From Clostridiales bacterium (lineage in GTDB: Bacteria > Bacillota > Clostridia > Oscillospirales > Acutalibacteraceae): a stretch of 15,186 nt of DNA. The DNA is taken from positions 1-15,186 of the forward strand of contig JAHZIE010000010.1 in assembly GCA_019419895.1 (NCBI GenBank), written 5' to 3'. Within the stretch, counting starts at the first letter, position 1. Each line of letters begins with the position of its first letter. Made by a program: the position numbers and the translations under genes. This document shows, piece by piece, positions 6,635-13,629 of the stretch. A model generated the notes under the pieces. That model made no database searches and was not told the origin of the DNA. It saw only the letters and a list, made by a program, of their open reading frames with translations.

Positions 6635-7568
6635 TGCTGTTTCCTCCTCCCGTCATCTGGATGAAAATATCCTCCAGGGATTTCTGTTCGCCCTGCTGGA
6701 CTCCATAGACAGCGAAATGATTCTCCGAAAGGCGGGCTATCGCCTCGGGCGTCCTCTCCCTGGAAAGGGCCGCTTCAAAGGTCTCCTGTCCCAGAACCCT
6801 GCACTCCAGGCCCATGGCATCCTTCAGGAAAGCCGCGGCCTGAGGCGCCTGATCCACTGTGAATACCACTTCATGAAGTCTTCCTTCTCCCTGGGTCAGT
6901 TCATCTACCCTGCGGACATCCAGAAGCTTTCCCCTCTGGATTACCGCAACCCGATCACACATCAGCTGCATCTCCGAAAGCTGATGGCTGGACACAAACA
7001 CCGTGGTGCCGAATTCATGGCTGATATACTTCAAAAAATCCCGGATTTCTTTAATTCCGGCGGGATCCAGGCCGTTGGTGGGTTCGTCCAGGACAAGAAG
7101 GGCGGGATTGTGGAGCAATGCCTGTGCAAGCCCCAGCCGCTGCCTCATTCCCAGGGAATAAGTTTTCACCTTATCCTTTATGCGGTTTTCCATTCCAATA
7201 ATACGGACAACCTCGTCGATCCGTTTTTGCCCGATCCCCTGATACATTCCCGCGTAATACTTCAGGTTATCCAGCCCGCTCATATACTTATATAGCTGCG
7301 GCTCTTCAATGATAGCGCCGATATTTCTCATGTACGCCTCATAATCGGAATGGATATTTTTTCCACAGACACAGATGCCCCCGGCGGTAATTTTTGACAA
7401 CCCGGTAATCATTTTAATTGTCGTTGTCTTTCCCGCGCCATTGGGCCCAAGGAAGCCGTAGATCTCCCCCCGGCAGACATCGATCGACAGGTGATCGATA
7501 ATGACGCGGCTCCCAATCTTTTTAACAAGATTATGGGTGCTTAATACAATTTCTGACAAAAAGGCCAT
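6627..7568 (-). CDS. ABC transporter ATP-binding protein, BcrA/LanF-like
   Basis: An ATPase of about 313 residues. Walker A is GPNGAGKTT (41-49), the signature YSLGMRQR is at 137-144, Walker B LLVLDEP is at 157-163, the D-loop NGLDP follows, and the H-switch His is at 195. At the Q-loop position the sequence is IIEEP (87-91), with Glu in place of Gln. This 'E-loop' is known from LanF/BcrA immunity ATPases. A variable C-terminal domain of about 90 residues follows. Start choice: ATG 7568 sits only about 3 nt from the GAAGG site. TTG at 7559, giving a typical LSEIVLSTHNLVKK opening, is better spaced and may be the true start (310 residues). It is co-transcribed with, and overlaps, the permease gene. 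Confidence 0.9.
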   Translation of the reverse strand: MAFLSEIVLSTHNLVKKIGSRVIIDHLSIDVCRGEIYGFLGPNGAGKTTTIKMITGLSKITAGGICVCGKNIHSDYEAYMRNIGAIIEEPQLYKYMSGLDNLKYYAGMYQGIGQKRIDEVVRIIGMENRIKDKVKTYSLGMRQRLGLAQALLHNPALLVLDEPTNGLDPAGIKEIRDFLKYISHEFGTTVFVSSHQLSEMQLMCDRVAVIQRGKLLDVRRVDELTQGEGRLHEVVFTVDQAPQAAAFLKDAMGLECRVLGQETFEAALSRERTPEAIARLSENHFAVYGVQQGEQKSLEDIFIQMTGGGNSIG

Positions 7569-7592
7569 CCCCCTTCTTTATCTGAATTTCAT

Positions 7593-7609
7593 TTGTACCA
7601 CTGTACTAG
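7593..7609 (-). promoter_or_regulatory. GTAC-N4-GTAC palindrome, candidate repressor operator
   Basis: The plus strand reads TTGTACCACTGTACTAG: GTAC (7595-7598), CACT, GTAC (7603-7606), with partly symmetric flanks (TTGTAC / GTACTA). It covers roughly +3 to +20 of the transcript predicted from the promoter at 7647-7619, a standard repressor location. YtrA-type GntR regulators commonly control BcrAB-like ABC operons, but no regulator gene is in this window, so the pairing is inference. Confidence 0.35.
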
Positions 7610-7618
7610 TTCTTTAAT

Positions 7619-7647
7619 ACAATACCTGTTTTTTCCTTGTTTGTCAA
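7619..7647 (-). promoter_or_regulatory. Promoter of the two-gene ABC exporter operon
   Basis: On the minus strand there is a perfect TTGACA (7647-7642), a 17-nt spacer and TATTGT (7624-7619). Initiation is predicted near 7612, about 45 nt before the ATPase start. It runs divergently from the 7716-7744 promoter. Confidence 0.65.
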
Positions 7648-7715
7648 CCCCCTGAACCAAAATAAAAGATGGTTTTCCACCCGGATGCCCCATGCGTGAA
7701 TTTCAAGGCCACCCC

Positions 7716-7744
7716 TTGTTGATAACCGCTTTTTTTGGTATAAT
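7716..7744 (+). promoter_or_regulatory. Promoter of the acyltransferase-tex-ychF unit
   Basis: TTGTTG (7716-7721), a 17-nt spacer and a perfect TATAAT (7739-7744), with initiation predicted near 7751. A stronger-looking TTGATA at 7719 gives only a 14-nt spacer, so the TTGTTG pairing is preferred. Confidence 0.5.
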
Positions 7745-7794
7745 AAATAAGCTTTCAGCGTTTGAAATGAATTCTTCGGAAAGGCGGTGTTATG

Positions 7795-8580
7795 ATGCCG
7801 GAGGTTTTTGCGCAATCTGTGAAAGCGTCAGGCCCGCGCATTCATCTCATGGATGAAGTCCGCGGCTTTGCCGTGCTGTGCATGATCGTTTATCATGGCC
7901 TTTACCTTTTTGCGGATATCTTCCACTGGTCCGCTTTTGTCCCAATTCTGCGCTTCTTTTATCCGGCCGAGCCCTTTTTTGCCGCCGCCTTTATCTTTAT
8001 CTCCGGTATTTCCTCCCAGCTGTCCCACAGCAATCTGGCCCGCGGGCTGAAACTGGCGGCCGTGGCTCTTGTAGTAACCGCCGCTACTTACCTTGTCGTT
8101 CCTGATTCCGTCATCATTTTCGGCGTTCTTCACATGCTGGCCTTTTGTATGATTTTTTTCGGCCTGACAGCTTCTCTATTACAAAAAATCCCCTTCTGGC
8201 CGGGATTTTTGAGTTGTCTTATCCTGTTTCTCCTCACCTGGGGGCTCAGTCCCCACAACCCGGTCCCCTATGTGGGAATCCCCCCGCTGCTGGAATGGAA
8301 AATCCCGGACAGCTGGATGCAGACAGACTGGCTGTGCTTTTTGGGCCTTCATACCGAAACCTTTGTGTCCGGGGATTATTTCCCCATCTTTCCATGGATG
8401 TTTGTCTTTTTGGGCGGCACCTTTGTGGGAAGATTCGCCAAGGCAGGAAAGTTCCCCTCTTTCACCTACAAACGCCGGATTCCCTTTTTCTCCCTGGTGG
8501 GCCGCCATGCCCTCCTGCTTTATGTTCTCCACCAGCCCGTTCTCTTTGGCGTATGCCTTTTGATTCAATGGCTGCTATAA
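7795..8580 (+). CDS. Membrane acyltransferase of the heparan-alpha-glucosaminide N-acetyltransferase (DUF1624) family
   Basis: A multi-helix membrane protein of 261 residues. Two adjacent ATGs exist (7792 and 7795). AAGGCGG at 7781-7787 is 7 nt from the second, which I choose. Family hallmarks, numbered from 7795, are the opening RIHLMDEVRGFAVLCMIVYH (about 15-34) with the D-x-x-R-G motif and a following His, the FPWMFVFLGG stretch (about 199-208), and the closing GRHALLLYVLHQP (about 237-248). Members are thought to move acyl groups across the membrane onto sugars. The bacterial substrate is generally unknown. The gene starts a plus-strand unit, with tex following after 37 nt and no terminator between. 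The link to tex and ychF is probably positional rather than functional. Confidence 0.82.
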   Translation: MPEVFAQSVKASGPRIHLMDEVRGFAVLCMIVYHGLYLFADIFHWSAFVPILRFFYPAEPFFAAAFIFISGISSQLSHSNLARGLKLAAVALVVTAATYLVVPDSVIIFGVLHMLAFCMIFFGLTASLLQKIPFWPGFLSCLILFLLTWGLSPHNPVPYVGIPPLLEWKIPDSWMQTDWLCFLGLHTETFVSGDYFPIFPWMFVFLGGTFVGRFAKAGKFPSFTYKRRIPFFSLVGRHALLLYVLHQPVLFGVCLLIQWLL

Positions 8581-8617
8581 CAGCATACAAGAATATTCGC
8601 GAGAAAGGATTTTTTTC

Positions 8618-10777
8618 ATGCCTGAATATGCTTCCCTGCTTTCCCAGCAGTTTTCTGTGGGAAAACAGCAGATCGAAAACGTGATTCAACTGATTGACGA
8701 GGGGAACACCATCCCCTTTATCGCCCGTTACCGCAAGGAGCAGCACGGCTCCCTGGATGATCAGACCCTTCGTGAAATCGCCGAACGGCTGGAATATCTC
8801 CGCGGGCTGGACAAGCGCAGGGAGGAGGTTTCCCATCTGATTGAAGAGCTTGGCGTGATGACGGAGGAAATATCCAAAGCGTTGGAATCCGCCGCCACCC
8901 TTGCTGAAATTGACGATATTTACCGGCCCTTCCGTCCCAAACGGCGCACCCGCGCCTCTATCGCGAAAGAAAAAGGGCTGGAGCCCCTTGCGCTGAAGAT
9001 TTTTTCCCAGGAGCAGGCGGACGCCTTTCCTATCGATATGGCCGCCTCTTACGTTGATGAGGAAAAGGGGGTCGCCTCCCCGGAGGAAGCCCTTGCCGGC
9101 GCCATGGATATTATTGCCGAGATGATATCGGACGACGCCTCTATCCGCAAGCGTCTCCGTTATGTCGCCATGAATTATGCCGTTCTGGTCTCAAAAGGGA
9201 CAACGGAGGAGTCCTCCGTTTATGAGCCTTATTATGACTATCGGGAGCCTGTCGCAAAAATTGCCGGGCACCGGGTTTTGGCCATCGACCGGGGAGAACG
9301 GGAAGAATTTTTAAAGGTTTCCATTGAATTCGATCCCGCGCGGGCCATGAATATTATTGGAAGCGTTGTTTTGAAGGGAAGCGGCCCTTCCTCCGAGACG
9401 GTAAGAGAGGCCGCGGCGGACAGCTATGAAAGGCTTATTTTTCCATCCATAGAAAGAGAAATCCGCAATGAACTCACTGAAAAAGCCGCGGAACAGGCCA
9501 TCAAGGTATTTTCCCTGAACCTGCGTGATCTCCTTATGCAGGCGCCGGTCAAAGGAAAAATCGCTATGGGGTTAGATCCCGGTTATGCCCATGGTTGCAA
9601 AGTGGCTGTAGTGGATGAGATTGGGCGCGTCCTGGACACCGCGGTAATCTATCCGGTGCCTCCCCGCAACAAGGTGGAGGAAGCAAAAGCAACAATAAAA
9701 AAGATGATTGAGCGCAACCATGTGCAGGTCATTGCCATCGGCAATGGAACAGCCTCCCGGGAAACCGAAATTTTCGCCTCTCAGGTGATTAAGGAGATGG
9801 GAACAGCTGTCTCTTATATGGTGGTCAGTGAAGCCGGAGCTTCCGTTTACTCTGCTTCCAAGCTGGCAAGTGAAGAATTTCCCGACTACGACGTCAACCT
9901 CCGCAGCGCGGTTTCCATCGCCCGGAGGATGCAGGATCCCCTGGCGGAGCTAGTAAAAATCGATCCCAAGGCAATCGGGGTGGGGCAGTATCAGCACGAT
10001 ATGCCTAAAAAGCGCCTGGATGAGGCACTGGGCGGCGTAGTGGAGGACTGTGTCAATACCGTAGGCGTTGACGTCAACACTGCTTCCGCTCCCCTGCTTT
10101 CCTACATTTCCGGCATCAACGCCACGGTTTCCAAGACCATTGTCGGATATCGTGAGGAAAACGGCGGCTTCCATTCCCGCTCGGAACTGAAAAAGGTTCC
10201 CAAACTGGGGCCAAAGGCCTTTGAACAGTGCGCCGGCTTCCTGCGGGTAGCTGAAAGCAAAAATCCTCTTGATAATACCGGCGTTCATCCGGAATCCTAT
10301 GACGCCGCCAAAAAGCTGCTGGATCTCTGTGGTTTTTCCCTTTCCGATATTAAAAACGGCGGGCTTTTTTCCCTGAAAGAAAGGGTAGAGTCCCTCGGGG
10401 AAGAAAAGGCCGCGGAACAAATCGGCGTAGGCGTCCCCACCTTGCAAGACATTGTCAAAGAATTGATGCGGCCCGGACGCGATCCCAGAGACGAGCTTCC
10501 CCCGCCCCTTCTCCGCACCGATGTGCTCTCCATTGAGGATTTGAAGCCTGGCATGGAACTAGACGGCACAGTGCGAAACGTGATTGATTTTGGCGCCTTT
10601 GTGGATATCGGCGTCCATCAGGACGGCCTGGTTCATATTTCCCAAATCTGCGATAAATTTATCCGCCATCCGTCGGAGGCGGTAAAAATCGGGGATATTG
10701 TCCGCGTCCGTGTTCTCAATGTGGATACGGTAAAGAAGAAAATTTCCCTGACCATGAAGCTGGATGGCAAAAAGTAA
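8618..10777 (+). CDS. tex: RNA-binding transcription accessory protein Tex
   Basis: A 719-residue protein, the usual length for Tex. ATG 8618 follows AAAGGA by 8 nt. Order of parts: the N-terminal helical Tex_N region opens with LSQQFSVGKQQIENVIQLID and contains TIPFIARYRKE (about 31-41). A central YqgF/RNase H-like fold begins IAMGLDPGYAHGCKVAVVD (about 315-333) and includes AIGNGTASRETE. A helix-hairpin-helix pair spans about 486-545 (LLSYISGIN ... KLGPKAFEQCAGFLR). A C-terminal S1 RNA-binding domain covers about 645-717 (GTVRNVIDFGAFVDIG). Tex binds nucleic acid and is linked to transcription, RNA handling and stress tolerance. A short CCTGG/CCAGG hairpin after the stop has no T tract, so read-through into ychF 55 nt downstream is likely. 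Confidence 0.97.
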   Translation: MPEYASLLSQQFSVGKQQIENVIQLIDEGNTIPFIARYRKEQHGSLDDQTLREIAERLEYLRGLDKRREEVSHLIEELGVMTEEISKALESAATLAEIDDIYRPFRPKRRTRASIAKEKGLEPLALKIFSQEQADAFPIDMAASYVDEEKGVASPEEALAGAMDIIAEMISDDASIRKRLRYVAMNYAVLVSKGTTEESSVYEPYYDYREPVAKIAGHRVLAIDRGEREEFLKVSIEFDPARAMNIIGSVVLKGSGPSSETVREAAADSYERLIFPSIEREIRNELTEKAAEQAIKVFSLNLRDLLMQAPVKGKIAMGLDPGYAHGCKVAVVDEIGRVLDTAVIYPVPPRNKVEEAKATIKKMIERNHVQVIAIGNGTASRETEIFASQVIKEMGTAVSYMVVSEAGASVYSASKLASEEFPDYDVNLRSAVSIARRMQDPLAELVKIDPKAIGVGQYQHDMPKKRLDEALGGVVEDCVNTVGVDVNTASAPLLSYISGINATVSKTIVGYREENGGFHSRSELKKVPKLGPKAFEQCAGFLRVAESKNPLDNTGVHPESYDAAKKLLDLCGFSLSDIKNGGLFSLKERVESLGEEKAAEQIGVGVPTLQDIVKELMRPGRDPRDELPPPLLRTDVLSIEDLKPGMELDGTVRNVIDFGAFVDIGVHQDGLVHISQICDKFIRHPSEAVKIGDIVRVRVLNVDTVKKKISLTMKLDGKK

Positions 10778-10832
10778 CTATCCCCCTGGTTTCAGAACGG
10801 AAAAGCCAGGAGATTGAAAGGAAGAAAGCATT

Positions 10833-11927
10833 ATGAAGCTTGGAATTGTTGGACTCCCCAATGTTGGAAAGAGCACCCTGTTCAACGCCATAACAAACGC
10901 GGGCGCGCAGGCCGCGAACTATCCCTTTTGTACCATTGAACCCAATGTAGGCGTTGTCGCTGTGCCGGACGAAAGGCTGGACAGCCTGGCCGAACTGTAT
11001 CATCCGGAAAAATATACGCCGGCCACTATCGAATTTGTGGATATTGCCGGCCTTGTGAAGGGCGCCAGCAAGGGAGAAGGGCTTGGAAATAAATTTCTAG
11101 CCAACATCCGTGAAGTGGACGCCATCGTCCATGTGGTGCGCTGCTTTGTCAACGACGATATTGTCCATGTGGATGGAAGCATCGATCCCGCCAGAGATAT
11201 CGAAACCATTAACCTGGAACTCATTCTTTCCGATTTGGAAATGATAGAACGCCGGATTGACAAAACCCAGAAGATGCTGAAGGGCGACAAAAGCTATCAG
11301 ACAGAGTATGATCTTCTCCTCCGGGTAAAGGACGCTTTGGACAGCGGAAAAAGCGCCAGAACGGTGGAATGTTCCCCTGAAGAGGCCGAAATTCTCTCCG
11401 GAATTGCCCTTCTGACCAATAAGCCGGTCATCTATGCCGCCAATATGAGCGAAGGAGATTTCTCGGGAAATATTGAGGAAAACCCCTATTTAAAGATTGT
11501 CCGGGAAATTGCCGGTCAGGAAGGTTCCGGCGTGCTGCCCATCTGCGCCGAAATCGAGGCGGAAATTTCCGGCATGGAAAAAGAAGAAAAGGAAATTTTC
11601 CTCGCCGATATGGGACTGAAGGAATCCGGCCTTGACCGCCTCATCAAAGAATGCTACTCCCTTTTGGGGCTCATCTCCTACCTAACGGCCGGGCCGCAGG
11701 AAGTCCGGGCCTGGACCATCACCAAGGGCACCAAGGCCCCTCAGGCCGCCGGGAAAATCCATACCGACTTTGAACGGGGCTTTATCCGCGCCGAAGTGAT
11801 CTCCTTTGATGAACTGATGGAAACCCGTTCCATGACAGTCGCCAGGGAAAAGGGCCTCGTCCGCAGTGAAGGCAAAGAGTATGTCATGCAGGACGGCGAT
11901 GTGGTTCTCTTCCGCTTCAATGTTTAA
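10833..11927 (+). CDS. ychF: Ribosome-binding GTPase/ATPase YchF (Obg family)
   Basis: A 364-residue protein, full family length. ATG 10833 follows AAAGGA by 10 nt. G1 is GLPNVGKST (7-15). The NYPFCTIEPNVGVV switch region is near 29-42, G3 is DIAGL (70-74), and the YchF-typical KGASKGEGLGNKFLANIREVD stretch follows. The G4 position reads NMSE (about 204-207) rather than NKxD, which accounts for the ATP preference known for YchF. A coiled helical insert (about 120-190) and a C-terminal TGS domain (about 283-362, ending DVVLFRFNV) complete it. YchF associates with ribosomes and is involved in translation and oxidative stress control. It is the last gene of the plus-strand unit, followed by a clear terminator. 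Confidence 0.97.
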   Translation: MKLGIVGLPNVGKSTLFNAITNAGAQAANYPFCTIEPNVGVVAVPDERLDSLAELYHPEKYTPATIEFVDIAGLVKGASKGEGLGNKFLANIREVDAIVHVVRCFVNDDIVHVDGSIDPARDIETINLELILSDLEMIERRIDKTQKMLKGDKSYQTEYDLLLRVKDALDSGKSARTVECSPEEAEILSGIALLTNKPVIYAANMSEGDFSGNIEENPYLKIVREIAGQEGSGVLPICAEIEAEISGMEKEEKEIFLADMGLKESGLDRLIKECYSLLGLISYLTAGPQEVRAWTITKGTKAPQAAGKIHTDFERGFIRAEVISFDELMETRSMTVAREKGLVRSEGKEYVMQDGDVVLFRFNV

Positions 11928-11944
11928 TTTCCTTTTCATTGAAA

Positions 11945-11980
11945 GACCTGAGGCTCCTAAAACTGCCTCAGGTCCTTTTT
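11945..11980 (+). terminator. Intrinsic terminator after ychF
   Basis: A 10-bp perfect stem GACCTGAGGC / GCCTCAGGTC (11945-11954 with 11965-11974), a 10-nt loop, then C and five T. It starts 17 nt past the ychF stop. Confidence 0.9.
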
Positions 11981-12385
11981 ATATTCGCGGGATGCCCACC
12001 AACTCTAGGCTGCCCCCTGTTTTTTATTGGAAGGGCCGTAAGATCTTTTTATCCATCTCCTAAATTAGAAAGTACGCGCGCCCGCTTATGAAATGTAGGG
12101 CAAGGAAGATTGTCTCTAGACTTTACCGGCTCTGTCAGTCCTCCTGTTATGAAACAATACCAGCAAAAAGTGGACGCCCAGATTCCAGAAGGCTCAGTGC
12201 TTTCCGCCCTCCAGTAAAGACGCCGCGGCATCCGTTGCTTTGCGGGTTATTCGGTTCCATGTCATATTTTGTTATCCCTATCTAATTGTGTTTTTTCTTT
12301 TCAATTTTCCGAACTTCTTGGATGGAATTACAAAGAATTTCTCGCCTTATTCCCCGGCAACATTCGAAAGAAGCTTTCTCCTAAG
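11981..12385 (+). other. Intergenic stretch; one short open segment of unclear origin
   Basis: No complete gene is supported. On the plus strand, 12092-12217 is open for 41 codons ending in TAA and translates to protein-like text (NVGQGRLSLDFTGSVSPPVM ... EGSVLSALQ). It lacks any start-site context and is preceded by a stop, so it could be the 3' remnant of a lost gene. The rest (12240-12385) is AT-rich filler with a small GAAAG/CTTTC hairpin. No tRNA, riboswitch or insertion sequence ends were recognised. Confidence 0.3.
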
Positions 12386-12433
12386 AAAAAAAATGAAGCT
12401 GGATATCAGAAAAAGAATCTGATATCCAGCTTC
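12386..12433 (-). terminator. Intrinsic terminator of the small membrane protein gene
   Basis: A perfect 15-bp stem GAAGCTGGATATCAG / CTGATATCCAGCTTC (12395-12409 with 12419-12433) with a 9-nt loop. On the minus strand it is followed by A and eight T (12393-12386). It lies 19 nt past the stop at 12453. A very strong example. Confidence 0.92.
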
Positions 12434-12452
12434 GTTGAATAAAGTAAAGCTA

Positions 12453-12860
12453 TTATTGAACAGGCTGCTGCAGGGAATTCTTATTCATAACCGCACCAAC
12501 TACATAGAGAATGCCCAACGCCAGACCAATCAATGTTCCTACCGTGAATCCTCCAGAAATCATGGAGATCACCTGAAGGACCAGGACAATGATGCCAAGA
12601 ACCATACAGACAACAGCCTTTTCCGGCTTCGCGGAATAGGCAACGCCAAGGATCCCGACGATCAGTTCAAATACGCCGCCAATCAGAGCGATAACTCCCG
12701 CTACCATTGCCACAGCGCCAACAGCCGCACCGACATCACCAGCCGCGCCGAGGATACCTCCGCCCACGATAGCCAGGAGAGCCGTAATGATCGCAATGGC
12801 TCCAAAAACAATCATAATAATCCCAATGACTTTCAGAAACATCTTTCCTCTTGCTTCCAT
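12453..12860 (-). CDS. Small four-helix, Gly/Ala-rich membrane protein of unknown function
   Basis: A 135-residue protein of no family I recognise. The start is ATG at 12860 (MEARGKMFLKVIGIIM), preceded by GAGAGGGG about 7 nt upstream. The frame remains open to 12971, but that upstream extension is low-complexity and runs through the predicted leader. About four hydrophobic helices follow (near 7-33, 44-70, 78-100 and 104-124). They are rich in Gly, Ala and Val, with a Gly-rich loop after the first helix and a polar tail ending NKNSLQQPVQ. A single-gene unit with its own terminator. Topology resembles small bacterial integral membrane proteins of the DUF type. No catalytic residues are seen. 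Confidence 0.75.
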   Translation of the reverse strand: MEARGKMFLKVIGIIMIVFGAIAIITALLAIVGGGILGAAGDVGAAVGAVAMVAGVIALIGGVFELIVGILGVAYSAKPEKAVVCMVLGIIVLVLQVISMISGGFTVGTLIGLALGILYVVGAVMNKNSLQQPVQ

Positions 12861-12927
12861 AAAAATACCCCTCTCTACTATAAAATCTGAAAATGTGTAC
12901 CTTTTCTTTCTTGTGTATTTGTTATGG

Positions 12928-12962
12928 AATAGCGCTCCAAAAGGGGCGTTATTTTTCTTTTT
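12928..12962 (+). terminator. Hairpin with T tract on the plus strand, no matching gene
   Basis: AATAGCGCTCC (12928-12938), AAAA loop, GGGGCGTTATT (12943-12953): an 11-bp stem with two G-T wobbles, then T-rich ATTTTTCTTTTT. It is terminator-like on the plus strand although no plus-strand gene ends nearby. On the minus strand it would be a hairpin in the leader of the small membrane protein gene. Confidence 0.35.
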
Positions 12963-12985
12963 CAGCCACATAAATCAAGAAAGAA

Positions 12986-12991
12986 ATTATA
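12986..12991 (-). promoter_or_regulatory. Possible -10 element for the small membrane protein gene
   Basis: The minus strand shows TATAAT (12991-12986) about 125 nt before ATG 12860. The -35 position at 17-nt spacing reads GGTAGA, a poor match, so this is either a weak or activator-dependent promoter or a chance -10. Confidence 0.3.
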
Positions 12992-13289
12992 CTATTTTTC
13001 TTACCCATTCTACCAGATGTCGACAATTTTTGCAATACTCAAAAATAGTTTTTAATATTCGCCAAATATTTTATTCTTTGACATCCTTTTGCATTTTCCC
13101 GTTGAAACGCTCCAGTTTTTTACGCATAATTCGAAATCAACGTGCCTTTATGTTAAAGGGATGACACCAGAGGAGTGATTTTGTAAGAACAGTTACGTCA
13201 CAAGTATCACAAAACAATAATATTTATAATTTCAAAAATATAATATCGCTAATCTCAACAAAAAAATATAAATAATAATAGATATACTA
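12992..13289 (+). other. AT-rich intergenic stretch, nothing identified
   Basis: This separates two divergent units. No frame has a supported start or recognisable protein. A plus-strand AGAGGAG near 13169-13175 is followed only by TTG-TAA, not a usable ORF. The composition is strongly A/T toward 13200-13289. No RNA gene is recognised. Confidence 0.4.
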
Positions 13290-13318
13290 TTGACTTTTTC
13301 TTTTAACAAGTCTATGAT
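13290..13318 (+). promoter_or_regulatory. Near-consensus promoter upstream of the solute-binding protein
   Basis: TTGACT (13290-13295), a 17-nt spacer and TATGAT (13313-13318): each hexamer has five of six consensus bases. Initiation is predicted near 13325, which is 305 nt before the next start codon with a terminator in between. Confidence 0.7.
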
Positions 13319-13324
13319 AAATAC

Positions 13325-13500
13325 AATCGTTGAAAATTTCATTATTATTCTTATGTTCTTTTCTTAATCAGAGCGTTTTTGTCAGCGGCATTAAAAGGAT
13401 TTGATTCATCCGATTGGATAAATAAACCTTTTCATTCATTTCATTTTTTGGGTATTTTACCATATTCAGGAGCATTCCGTGCTGGAATGCTCCTTTTTTT
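13325..13500 (+). ncRNA. Candidate terminated leader or small RNA (about 175 nt)
   Basis: Transcription from the 13290-13318 promoter would end at the intrinsic terminator at 13469-13500, giving about 175 nt with no convincing ORF. The RNA has competing GGAT/ATCC/GGAT segments near 13397-13420 and a 17-nt arm (13423-13439) complementary to sequence beyond the terminator. It could be an attenuated leader of the downstream lipoprotein gene or an independent small RNA. I do not recognise any known riboswitch class. Confidence 0.35.
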
Positions 13501-13531
13501 ATTATATCAAAATTATGAATGAAAAGGTTTA
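13423..13531. repeat. 17-bp perfect inverted repeats enclosing a terminator, with flanking GATAA
   Basis: TAAACCTTTTCATTCAT (13423-13439) is exactly complementary to ATGAATGAAAAGGTTTA (13515-13531). GATAA occurs at 13417-13421 and again at 13532-13536, like a short target duplication (one extra A on the left). The 109-bp unit carries the 13469-13500 terminator inside. It is either a MITE-like element or a long-range RNA stem. Confidence 0.5.
13469..13500 (+). terminator. Strong intrinsic terminator ahead of the solute-binding protein gene
   Basis: Perfect 10-bp stem GGAGCATTCC / GGAATGCTCC (13469-13478 with 13484-13493), 5-nt loop GTGCT, then seven T (13494-13500). No upstream plus-strand ORF needs it, so it ends a leader or small RNA. 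Confidence 0.85.
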
Positions 13532-13629
13532 GATAATTTGTCATTTTTTATGGCGAGGAGGGAGGTTTTATAAGACATAGGCAAACCGCGTCATTCGGCA
13601 AAATTTATATCAATTGGAGGGAAATGTCA

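Noticed and set aside
6423..7295. 290-codon open frame on the plus strand opposite the ABC operon
   Set aside because: Antisense shadow of the permease and ATPase genes, whose Walker and coupling motifs are unmistakable; no start signal of its own.
8145..8684. 179-codon plus-strand frame overlapping the acyltransferase and tex
   Set aside because: Overlaps two well-supported genes in another frame; no family features.
12435..12890. 151-codon plus-strand frame over the small membrane protein
   Set aside because: Asn/Ser/His-rich text typical of an antisense shadow; the opposite strand has hydrophobic helices, a ribosome site and a terminator.
13549..13572. Seven-codon ATG...TAA mini-ORF containing a GAGGAGGGAGG run ahead of the solute-binding protein
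   Set aside because: No ribosome site before its ATG, and the purine run is not followed by a usable start; too short to support.
13560..13612. Possible cyclic-di-GMP (GEMM) riboswitch because of GGCAAACC near 13579-13588
   Set aside because: The GCAAACC core is not followed by the expected GNRA-type loop or the second conserved stem; likely chance.
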